This document shows, one piece after another, positions 1 through 5,493 of a stretch of 6,905 bases of DNA. This DNA comes from an uncultured Caulobacteraceae bacterium (GTDB lineage Bacteria > Pseudomonadota > Alphaproteobacteria > Caulobacterales > TH1-2), in the NCBI GenBank assembly GCA_937967425.1, contig CALBST010000433.1, positions 1-6,905 of the forward strand, read 5' to 3'. Positions within the stretch are counted from its first letter, which is position 1. Each line of letters starts with the position of its first letter. A program made the translations under genes and the position numbers. Below the pieces are notes generated by a model. The model was not told where the DNA came from. It saw only the letters and a list, made by a program, of their open reading frames with translations, and made no database searches.

Positions 1-246
1 CTGGCAGGCGAGCTCAGCGGCGTAGCGCTTGCGAAAACCCAACCAGCGCGAGGGTTTATGAGCGTACCAGGTGCGAAGCGCATCGCTCGGCGCCAAGTCG
101 CGGAGCCAATGATCGATCGCCGCCTCGTCTTTGCTGAGACCACGTGGCCAGAGCCGGTCAACGAGGATGCGTTCGCCATCGGCTTTCGCCGGCGCTTCGT
201 AGACACGCTTTGTCCTCACGTGCGCGGCGGGGATTGTGTTGCTCAT
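1..246 (-). CDS. DUF488 (YeaO-like) protein, 3' end cut by window edge
   Basis: Eighty-two N-terminal residues are visible; the frame is open to the window edge, so the C-terminus is missing. After a short leader, RTKRVYEAP (residues 11-19) and LVDRLWPRGLSKDEA (28-42) followed by WLRDLAPSDALRTWYAH (47-63) and FRKRYAAEL (71-79) match the conserved order of the DUF488/YeaO family, whose members are usually about 115-120 residues. The biochemical role of the family is not established, so no function is given. The ATG overlaps the TGA of the upstream Crp/Fnr gene (ATGA, 243-246), which implies translational coupling and makes the start secure. It is the fifth and, within view, last gene of the peroxiredoxin-led operon. 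Identity to the family is well supported by the VDRLWPRG motif; function is unknown. Confidence 0.88.
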   Translation of the reverse strand, partial: MSNTIPAAHVRTKRVYEAPAKADGERILVDRLWPRGLSKDEAAIDHWLRDLAPSDALRTWYAHKPSRWLGFRKRYAAELACQ

Positions 247-971
247 CGCGCAGTCGCCAACGCGCCCGGGCTCGCATGGTGTGTGGCGTGGACGCCGTCT
301 CCTTCGGCCAAGGCGGCGAGCGCACGGCGGCGAACAATGACGAAATGATGCGCGTCCGTCATGCGCAGCAGACCGTCGCGTTGAAAACGGCTCAAAGCCC
401 GGCTGATCGTTTCAATAGTGACGCCAAGATGGTCGGCGATGTCTGCGCGTGACATTTGCAGGGTAACGCTGTGGTCCTGGGAGGTTTCTGCTGCGTTGGC
501 GCGCTCCAATAGAAAGTCCGCGACGCGCTCATCGGACCACAACCGACCCAGCCGAAACTGGATACGATCGCGCGCCACAAGTTCATTGGTGAGTGATTGG
601 ATAACGGCATCGCGGACGCCTGCGTCTCTCGCCATAACAGCCTCCAGGGCGCTCGCCTTAAACGATACGATTCTGCTGACGGTCACAGCTTCGGTGGAAG
701 TACGGAACGCGTTGAGCGCGCCGAGCCCGATCAAGCCGCCAGCGTCGACAAATCGCGTAATGTGACGGCGGCCATCGGGCGTCATGCGGAAGGAACGAAG
801 CGTGCCGGAGATCACGCCGATGACGCTGCGGCGGTGGCTCCCTTCCATAGTGAGATGTTGATCGGGCGCCAGCCACTGAGTTGTGCCGGGAATGGCTTTG
901 AGCAACGCGGCCAAGGGGCCGCCTTCAATGTGTGCCGCCTGCTTGGGGTCGGCATTGGAGGACGGCGTCAT
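243..971 (-). CDS. Crp/Fnr-family transcription regulator, FNR/FixK-type DNA recognition
   Basis: A 242-residue protein with the Crp/Fnr architecture: a cNMP-binding-like beta barrel (about residues 30-110, including SGTLRSFRMTPDGRRHITRF at 55-74), a long dimerisation helix (about 112-150) and a winged helix-turn-helix (about 168-215). The recognition helix carries TIETISRALSRF (185-196); E187, S190 and R191 occupy the E-xx-S-R positions that FNR and FixK use to read TTGA half-sites. There is no cysteine anywhere, so it cannot carry the 4Fe-4S cluster of true FNR, nor the redox cysteine of FixK2; the effector is unknown. The ATG lies 9 nt after the superoxide dismutase stop; GGAGG sits 14 nt upstream, a long spacing. 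It is the fourth gene of the stress operon, and a site of the type it should bind occurs at 3832-3847. Family call is secure; the regulon is inference. Confidence 0.93.
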   Translation of the reverse strand: MTPSSNADPKQAAHIEGGPLAALLKAIPGTTQWLAPDQHLTMEGSHRRSVIGVISGTLRSFRMTPDGRRHITRFVDAGGLIGLGALNAFRTSTEAVTVSRIVSFKASALEAVMARDAGVRDAVIQSLTNELVARDRIQFRLGRLWSDERVADFLLERANAAETSQDHSVTLQMSRADIADHLGVTIETISRALSRFQRDGLLRMTDAHHFVIVRRRALAALAEGDGVHATHHASPGALATAR

Positions 972-980
972 TGCGTTCTG

Positions 981-1601
981 CTACGCCTCCGGTCCGTTGA
1001 GCCGCTGCAGCGCCTCTTCCCAACTGACGAGGTGATCCAGATACGTCCGTAGGAAGTCCGCGCGCGCGTTGCGATAGTCGACATAATAAGCGTGCTCCCA
1101 AACGTCGCACCCGATGAGCGCGCGCTTGCCTTCAGTGATCGGCGTATCGGCATTTGACGTGGTCACGACCTCCAAACGGCTCTTGTTCTCAACCAGCCAA
1201 ACCCAGCCACTGCCAAATTGTGCGGCGCCGGCGGCCGAGAATTGTTGCTTGAACTTCGTCACATCGCCGAAGTCCCGGACGATGCGATGCTCAAGCGCTG
1301 CAGGCATTGCGCCGCCGCCAGAGGGTTTCATCCCCGTCCAGAACTGAGAATGGTTCCAATGCTGCGCGGCGTTGTTGTAGATCGATCGCGCGCCAGGCGT
1401 GCGGTTCGCTGTGACGATCAAGTCCGTGAGCGGAAGCGAAGCCCACTCATGTCCATCCAGCAATTGGTTGAGTTTGTTCACGTAGGCGGCGTGATGCTTG
1501 CCGTAATGGTAGTCGAACGACTCGGCCGAGAGGTAAGGCGCCAGCGCATCCTTTGGATAGGGAAGCTCCGGCAAACGATGAGGCGCTGATGCGTCAGCCA
1601 T
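981..1601 (-). CDS. sodB: Superoxide dismutase, Fe type
   Basis: A 206-residue Fe/Mn-family superoxide dismutase that converts superoxide to O2 and H2O2; no signal peptide is seen, so it is cytoplasmic. The N-terminal helical-hairpin domain begins LPELPYPKDALAPYLS (10-25). Metal ligands are H32 (in YHYGKHHAAY), H84 (in NNAAQHWNHS), D166 and H170 (in DVWEHAYYVDYRNAR). Gln80 in AAQ, in the N-terminal domain, is the FeSOD position of the active-site glutamine (manganese enzymes place it later, in a QFGSGW-like segment with Gly here), so the Fe type is favoured; cambialistic use of Mn cannot be excluded. The ATG at 1599-1601 is chosen because the homologous part starts there; the frame stays open further upstream, but that part lies inside the carbonic anhydrase gene. 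The gene overlaps the preceding stop by 8 nt and has no clear Shine-Dalgarno, consistent with translational coupling. Confidence 0.96.
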   Translation of the reverse strand: MADASAPHRLPELPYPKDALAPYLSAESFDYHYGKHHAAYVNKLNQLLDGHEWASLPLTDLIVTANRTPGARSIYNNAAQHWNHSQFWTGMKPSGGGAMPAALEHRIVRDFGDVTKFKQQFSAAGAAQFGSGWVWLVENKSRLEVVTTSNADTPITEGKRALIGCDVWEHAYYVDYRNARADFLRTYLDHLVSWEEALQRLNGPEA

Positions 1602-2232
1602 GTGATGAGACCGTCTGCGGCAGAGGTGCAATCGGCGCGCACAATTCGGTGATGAGCCCATCGGCGATGGAATAGATCCAGCCATGTATCCACGGCGCCC
1701 GCCGGCCGGCGCGCCATGCGCGTGTGATTGTCGGATGCGTCAGCAGTCGCTCGACTTGATCGACCACATTGAGTTCGCAGAGACGGTCGTTGCTCGACGA
1801 TCGATGTATTTCGGACCCGCATTGGCGCCGATAAAGGGCATGCGGCGTCGCCAACCATCGTCCCAATTCGTCGTCCTTCAGATCGCGCGCTGCAAGCACG
1901 CCTCCGCAGCCATAATGGCCAGTGACGATGACATGCTCCACGCAGAGCACGTCAACCGCGTAGGCGAGCGCCGCTTCGAAGCTCGGATCGCCTGCGACGG
2001 CGAGATTGGCGACATTGCGGTGAACGAACATTTCGCCGGGATCGAGATCTACTATTTCGGTCGCCGGCACGCGGCTATCCGAGCAGCCAATCCAGAAATA
2101 GGACGGTCTCTGTTGGGTGGTGAGACGCTTGAAGAAAGCGGGATCGGCTAAGACTTTGCGTGCGGCCCAGGCCTGATTACGCCTCAAGAGATGTGCAAGC
2201 GACGAAGTCTCGGATGGATGAAGCTTGGTCAT
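1594..2232 (-). CDS. Beta-class carbonic anhydrase
   Basis: A 212-residue beta-carbonic anhydrase that interconverts CO2 and bicarbonate. The zinc ligands and catalytic dyad are all present: C50 with D52 and R54 (CSDSRVPATEI, 50-60), and H106 with C109 (TGHYGCGGV, 104-112). The conserved FVHRNVANL block (69-77) follows the first motif as expected, and length and start (MTKLHPSETSSLAHLL) fit bacterial family members. No signal peptide, so cytoplasmic. The ATG overlaps the peroxiredoxin TGA in an ATGA (2229-2232), and its own stop overlaps the superoxide dismutase start, so it is sandwiched between two peroxide/superoxide enzymes in one operon. That placement suggests a role linked to oxidative stress or to CO2/bicarbonate supply under stress rather than to carbon fixation; this is inference. 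Confidence 0.96.
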   Translation of the reverse strand: MTKLHPSETSSLAHLLRRNQAWAARKVLADPAFFKRLTTQQRPSYFWIGCSDSRVPATEIVDLDPGEMFVHRNVANLAVAGDPSFEAALAYAVDVLCVEHVIVTGHYGCGGVLAARDLKDDELGRWLATPHALYRRQCGSEIHRSSSNDRLCELNVVDQVERLLTHPTITRAWRAGRRAPWIHGWIYSIADGLITELCAPIAPLPQTVSSHG

Positions 2233-2870
2233 GACGGCGCCTTATCCAAGTCAACCAGTCGCAGATAGCGGCTGCGTGCTTCGAACCCCTGCGGGAAGAC
2301 CCGCGCCGCTTCCTCATCCGAGAGCCTCGGCGAAATCAACACGTGCTGGCCGGGACGCCAATCGGCCGGCGTGACGACCCTTTGCGCGTCGGCCAGTTGC
2401 AGGCTGTCGATCGCCCGCAAGAGCTCAGCGAAGCTGCGCCCGGTGCTCGGCGGATAGATCTGGATGAGACGAACCTTCTTCGCCGGATCGATGACGAAGA
2501 CGCATCGCGCCGTTGCCGGCGAAGTCGCCCGTTCGTGGATCATGCCGTAGAGCAGGGCGACGCAGCGGTTGCTATCGCTCAAGATTGGAAAGCGCGGTCG
2601 CTCGCCTTGCGTCGATTGGATGTCGGCTTCCCATTTCAGATGCGCTTCGACGGGATCGACCGAAAGCGCGATCACCCTCACGTCCCTGCGCGCCCATTCA
2701 TCATGGAGGCGCGCGACCTCGCCAAGTTCGGTGGTGCACACCGGCGAGAAGTCACGCGCATGACTGAACAGGACGCCCCAGGACCGTCCCAGCCAGGCAT
2801 GAAATCGGATGGGACCTTGGGTGCTGTCCTGCTCAAAGTCCGGAGCCAATTGGCCAAGCTTCAGCGTCAT
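2229..2870 (-). CDS. 1-Cys peroxiredoxin, Prx6 type
   Basis: A 213-residue thiol peroxidase that reduces H2O2 or organic peroxides. The N-terminal thioredoxin-fold AhpC/TSA domain has the peroxidatic C45 in DFSPVCTTELG (40-50), with H37 and the catalytic R122 (TARCVFVIDP, 120-129). The C-terminal 1-Cys Prx domain is recognisable by YPPSTGRSFAELLRAIDSLQ and by TPADWRPGQ, as in Prx6-type enzymes including human PRDX6. Two more cysteines, C103 and C123, are not at a usual resolving position. The normal SHP before the active site reads SHA here. The ATG at 2868-2870 is preferred because homology begins at once (MTLKLGQLAPDFE); an in-frame TTG at 2906 would add 12 residues. AGAAGG lies 15 nt upstream of the ATG. 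It is the first gene of a five-gene operon, divergent from the LysR gene. Confidence 0.94.
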   Translation of the reverse strand: MTLKLGQLAPDFEQDSTQGPIRFHAWLGRSWGVLFSHARDFSPVCTTELGEVARLHDEWARRDVRVIALSVDPVEAHLKWEADIQSTQGERPRFPILSDSNRCVALLYGMIHERATSPATARCVFVIDPAKKVRLIQIYPPSTGRSFAELLRAIDSLQLADAQRVVTPADWRPGQHVLISPRLSDEEAARVFPQGFEARSRYLRLVDLDKAPS

Positions 2871-2960
2871 AGGGGATAGAGTGGACCTTCTCTTTAGCGC
2901 AGACAAACGAATGATATGACGTTATAAGCCCAATATTATTGTGCTAAAGGGAGGTCTGGG
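2871..2960. promoter_or_regulatory. Divergent promoter region between peroxiredoxin operon and lysR
   Basis: Ninety bases separate the two divergent start codons. The core from 2903 to 2945 is conspicuously AT-rich against a GC-rich background. Towards lysR, a weak sigma70-like pair is possible: CAGACA (2900-2905) and TATAAG (2923-2928) with 17-nt spacing; TATTAT (2934-2939) is an alternative -10. Towards the peroxiredoxin, TTTAGC and TATAAC can be paired with 16-nt spacing on the minus strand. Both pairs are poor at -35, as expected for activator-dependent promoters. ATAA-N8-TTAT (2924-2939) is a further small dyad of the kind LysR-type regulators may use. Which elements are really used is inference. 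Confidence 0.7.
2892..2949. repeat. Co-axial nested inverted repeat, probable regulator operator
   Basis: The outer arms CTTTAGCGCA (2892-2901) and TGTGCTAAAG (2940-2949) are inverted copies with 9 of 10 positions paired. An inner near-palindrome TATGACGTTATA (2915-2926) has 5 of 6 pairs. Both are centred at exactly 2920.5. The outer arms abut the ribosome-binding regions of both genes, so part of the outer similarity could reflect two purine-rich leaders; the shared TGYGCTAAAG goes beyond a Shine-Dalgarno. A dimeric or tetrameric regulator, most simply the adjacent LysR-type protein, is the obvious candidate to bind here. Confidence 0.55.
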
Positions 2961-3821
2961 ATGGACATCACCGTTGCGCGCACGTTCTTGGAGGTGGTGC
3001 GTAGCGGCAGCTTCGTCGGCGCGGCCGCCAACCTCAACGTGACCCAAACTGCAGTGGCGGCGCGCATCCGGGCGCTGGAGAGCGAACTCGAACGGCCGCT
3101 GTTTGTCCGGAACAAGGCTGGCGCGCGCTTGACGTCGGCGGGCGCGCAATTCCAGCGTTTCGCGGCGACGATGGTGCAGGTTTGGGAGCGCGCGCGCTAC
3201 GCGGTGGCGCTGCCTCCGGGGCGCGAGAGCGTCGTTACGCTCGGTGCAGAACTGGCTTTGGGCGCGCCGTTCCTGAGTCACTGGCTGCTCTGGATGCGCC
3301 GCGAATGTCCCGAGCTTGCGGTGCGTGTGGAGATCGCAAGCGAAGCCGATCTCATGGATCAGGTGCAGAATGGCGCGCTGGATATTGCGGTTCTTTACGC
3401 GGCGCCGCGCCGTCCCGGCGTGGTGTGCGAGCTACTCTTCGCGGAGCAATTGGTGAAAGTGCGCACAACGCCGATCACGCATGAACTCGGCGCCGAGGAC
3501 TATGCGCACGTGGAATGGGGCGAAGATTTCGCCATGAGCTATGGCGCGGCATTTCCCGATTCTCCCAATGCGGTGCTTTCGTCGAATTACGGACCCTTGG
3601 CGCTTGAGTATATTCTAGCCGTGGGAGGGAGCGGTTATTTCCGCAGAAGCATTGTGGCGCCCTACCTTGAAGAAGGCCGTCTTGTCTTGGCGCCGGAGTC
3701 GCCTCAATTTGGCTTTTCCGCTTTCGCTGTTCATTCCACGCAAGCCGATGAAAGTGTACTTGCGCGCGCACGCGAAGGTCTGCGTGCGGCCGCAAGGCTC
3801 TTGTCGTCCAGCGACGCTTGA
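2961..3821 (+). CDS. LysR-type transcriptional regulator
   Basis: A 286-residue LysR-family protein. The N-terminal winged helix-turn-helix (1-60) is typical: ARTFLEVVRSGSFVGAAANL (6-25), then NVTQTAVAARIRALESEL (26-43) and PLFVRNKAGARLTSAG (46-61). A linker helix (62-85) leads to the substrate-binding domain (about 91-280). The start is secure: AAGGGAGG (2947-2954) stands 6 nt before the ATG. The gene is divergent from the peroxiredoxin operon over 90 bp, the classical arrangement in which a LysR protein regulates its neighbour and itself. Its two cysteines, C116 and C156, do not match the OxyR C199/C208 pair in position or context, so it should not be called OxyR; the inducer is unknown. 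The three downstream plus-strand genes may be partly read through from it, but a separate regulatory site lies in between. Confidence 0.93.
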   Translation: MDITVARTFLEVVRSGSFVGAAANLNVTQTAVAARIRALESELERPLFVRNKAGARLTSAGAQFQRFAATMVQVWERARYAVALPPGRESVVTLGAELALGAPFLSHWLLWMRRECPELAVRVEIASEADLMDQVQNGALDIAVLYAAPRRPGVVCELLFAEQLVKVRTTPITHELGAEDYAHVEWGEDFAMSYGAAFPDSPNAVLSSNYGPLALEYILAVGGSGYFRRSIVAPYLEEGRLVLAPESPQFGFSAFAVHSTQADESVLARAREGLRAAARLLSSSDA

Positions 3822-3831
3822 GCGCGGCACG

Positions 3832-3847
3832 GTTGAGAATTGTCAAC
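3832..3847. promoter_or_regulatory. FNR/FixK-type binding site candidate
   Basis: GTTGAGAATTGTCAAC is a 16-bp palindrome with 7 of 8 pairs. It contains TTGA-N6-TCAA, the exact half-sites and spacing of the FNR/FixK box (consensus TTGAT-N4-ATCAA); only the fifth base of each half-site differs. Its centre at 3839.5 is 41.5 bases upstream of 3881, the ATG of the next gene, the classical class II activator position if transcription begins at or near that ATG. The matching -10 would be near AACACT (3868-3873), a poor hexamer. It begins 11 bp after the lysR stop. The sequence match is direct; the binding protein is inference. Confidence 0.55.
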
Positions 3848-3880
3848 TCGCCGGGACGTCCATGCGCAACACTCAGCCTC

Positions 3881-4345
3881 ATGGACGTGCGATCGGATCA
3901 TTTGGCCGCTGCCGATCAAACGGGCGAGGACCCGACTGCAGCGCCGCAATCAATAGCGCCCACGTCTGAAACCAGGCTCGAGCGCCCAGGCGCCAGCAAT
4001 GGCGAGCAACGTCCGTTTCAAGACATGCCGCCATGGATTTGGCGCCTGTTCTTTGCGGCCTGGGCGGCGCTGTTTGGGACTTTTGTTGTGACATTCGGCG
4101 TCAGCGGTGAAGTCCGCTTCGTACTCGGCGTGGTCGCCGCGTTCGCGGCGGTTTTCTTCGTCACGCCATTGGTTCTCTTGCGGATGACGCGCCGAGCCAA
4201 GCCGACAAAGGTCAGATCCTATCTCGGGCAAATCCACACCCTGAACGGGCCCTGCAGCGAGTTGGAGGCGGCGGTTCAGATCGCCTTACTGCCCATCACG
4301 CTGACGCTTGGCCTGATCGTGATCGCAATGTTCGTTCCTCGATGA
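3881..4345 (+). CDS. Three-helix membrane protein of unknown function
   Basis: A 154-residue protein that I do not recognise. Residues 1-50 are polar, rich in Ala, Pro, Ser and Glu, and probably disordered. Three hydrophobic segments follow: about 52-74 (WIWRLFFAAWAALFGTFVV and on), 78-100 (ending LVLLRMTRR, a positive cytoplasmic edge) and 132-152. Between helices 2 and 3 lies a hydrophilic loop containing YLGQIHTLNGPCSELEAA (114-131). No catalytic motif is seen. The ATG at 3881 is preferred; a TTG at 3818 overlapping the lysR stop would add 21 residues that do not look native and would bury the FNR-type box in coding sequence. No Shine-Dalgarno precedes the ATG, so translation may be leaderless or weak. 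It heads a unit with the small protein 33 nt downstream and the universal stress protein after it. Confidence 0.72.
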   Translation: MDVRSDHLAAADQTGEDPTAAPQSIAPTSETRLERPGASNGEQRPFQDMPPWIWRLFFAAWAALFGTFVVTFGVSGEVRFVLGVVAAFAAVFFVTPLVLLRMTRRAKPTKVRSYLGQIHTLNGPCSELEAAVQIALLPITLTLGLIVIAMFVPR

Positions 4346-4378
4346 ATGCTGAAGTCGAAACTCTCAACGGAGCTGCAA

Positions 4379-4564
4379 ATGCCAGATGGACTGACGAAAT
4401 TGATCCCAGAACCGATGGCGCGCGCGCGTCGTTCCGCTGATATCGGCGATGTGTCTCATACCGTGTTGCACAGTCAGGAGGCGTTGTTTGGCGTCGTGGA
4501 ACGACTAGCCGAAAGCGTGGACGCACTGCGCGCCGAGTTAGCTGCGATGGGATCGCGAGAGTGA
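4379..4564 (+). CDS. Small hypothetical protein (61 aa) coupled to the universal stress protein
   Basis: Sixty-one residues, not recognised. The start is chosen at 4379 because CGGAG (4368-4372) sits 6 nt upstream; an ATG at 4346, directly after the preceding stop, would add 11 residues with no ribosome-binding site. The N-terminal third is basic (MARARR, 13-18); residues 24-56 should form one amphipathic helix (HSQEALFGVVERLAESVDAL, 31-50, with hydrophobic residues at 3-4 spacing), possibly a dimerising coiled coil. No membrane segment or signal peptide. Its stop overlaps the GTG of the universal stress protein (GTGA, 4561-4564), so the two are probably translated together. That the protein works with its neighbours is inference. 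Confidence 0.65.
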   Translation: MPDGLTKLIPEPMARARRSADIGDVSHTVLHSQEALFGVVERLAESVDALRAELAAMGSRE

Positions 4565-5424
4565 GCACCGATACGGCGAGCGCGCGAAACGATGCGCTGG
4601 CTAGCGTCGGTGATGCGCTAGCGATGATCGTGTCGACGCGCGAGGACGAACCGATCTTCCTGGCCGCGGCCAAGCTCGCAACGGCGCACGGGGCGACCGT
4701 TTCCGCCCTGTTGTTTGAGAGGGCCCCGGAGCCGAGCGAAGCGGCGACGGTCTATGCCGGGCTATGGGTGCTCACGCCAGACGTTCCGAGGCCGAAGCCG
4801 CGCGACGAGATGAGCGCGTTGAGGCGCAGGCTGCAAAGGACGCCGAGGCGCGTGTCCGTCAGACGCATCGAAGTCGCAACCGGGGCAGATGCCGATCGCG
4901 CCGGATTGGAGGCGCGCGGCGCCGACATCACCATCATGTTGCAGCCACGGGGCGGACGCGACGCCGCGTTAAGACGCGCGATCTTTGAGAGCGTGCTCTA
5001 TGAATCGGGGCGGCCTGTCCTACTGATGCCGCCGGGTTGGAACGGACTAACGCTCGGCAAGTCGATCCTCATTGCCTGGGATGGATCGCGTGAGGCGACA
5101 CGGGCGGTCGCTGACGCGCATGCGATCTGGGCGGCAGCCGAACGGATTTCGGTCTTCGAAGTGGAGGTTGGCCTTTCCAGGGGGCTGCCTGCAGCTGAAC
5201 TGGTCGCACGTCTGCGCCGGCTTGGATTTCAGTGTCATCACCGATCCGAACAAGGAAGCCGCTTTGAGGTGGATTCTCTATTGCTTCGCGAGGCCGAAGC
5301 GATCGGCGCCGACCTTATCGTCATGGGGGGCTACGGCCACGCGCGTCTGCAAGAGATGCTGTTCGGTGGAGTTACCCGTTCCATGGTGAGAACCTCACCG
5401 GTTCCGCTCTTCGTTTCCCGCTAG
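4561..5424 (+). CDS. Tandem-domain universal stress protein (UspA family)
   Basis: A 287-residue cytoplasmic protein with two Usp domains. The N-terminal domain (about 15-158) keeps the fold pattern (GADITIMLQPRGG near 120-132, RPVLLMP 151-157) but lacks an ATP-binding signature. The C-terminal domain (about 165-287) opens with KSILIAWDGSREA (167-179) and ends with DLIVMGGYGHARLQEMLFGG (251-270): G256-xx-G259-x9-G269 fits the ATP-binding motif G-2x-G-9x-G, although Gly replaces the usual Ser/Thr after the last Gly. Final strand VPLFVSR is typical. Such proteins support survival under starvation, low oxygen or oxidative stress; in alphaproteobacteria many are under FNR/FixK control, which fits the candidate box upstream of this unit. 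The GTG start overlaps the previous stop by 4 nt, without a good Shine-Dalgarno of its own. Family is certain; the specific role is not known. Confidence 0.93.
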   Translation: MSTDTASARNDALASVGDALAMIVSTREDEPIFLAAAKLATAHGATVSALLFERAPEPSEAATVYAGLWVLTPDVPRPKPRDEMSALRRRLQRTPRRVSVRRIEVATGADADRAGLEARGADITIMLQPRGGRDAALRRAIFESVLYESGRPVLLMPPGWNGLTLGKSILIAWDGSREATRAVADAHAIWAAAERISVFEVEVGLSRGLPAAELVARLRRLGFQCHHRSEQGSRFEVDSLLLREAEAIGADLIVMGGYGHARLQEMLFGGVTRSMVRTSPVPLFVSR

Positions 5425-5453
5425 GCGTTCCTCGCCGCAACGGCGCCGGGTAA

Positions 5454-5479
5454 GACGCGACGTCCGGGACTTTCGCGTC
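5454..5479. terminator. Hairpin between convergent genes, possible bidirectional terminator
   Basis: GACGCGA (5454-5460) pairs perfectly with TCGCGTC (5473-5479); inside the 12-nt loop GTC and GAC can add a short second stem. It lies between the stop of the universal stress gene and the stop of the minus-strand oxidoreductase, the usual place for a shared terminator. No T-run follows on either strand, so intrinsic termination would be weak. A smaller hairpin, CGCCG-CAA-CGGCG (5433-5445), precedes it. Confidence 0.4.
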
Positions 5480-5493
5480 CCCATGCCCATCTC

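Noticed and set aside
597..1052. Plus-strand ORF of 151 codons opposite the Crp/Fnr gene
   Set aside because: Antisense shadow of a clear regulator gene; no ribosome-binding site and no recognisable motif.
1684..2151. Plus-strand ORF of 155 codons opposite the carbonic anhydrase
   Set aside because: Lies within a gene with intact catalytic motifs on the other strand; composition typical of a complementary-frame shadow.
2343..2879. Plus-strand ORF of 178 codons opposite the peroxiredoxin
   Set aside because: Shadow of the Prx6 gene, whose identity is certain over the full length.
2961..3821. LysR-type protein as OxyR, given the antioxidant neighbours
   Set aside because: Only two cysteines, C116 and C156, in contexts and spacing unlike the OxyR redox pair.
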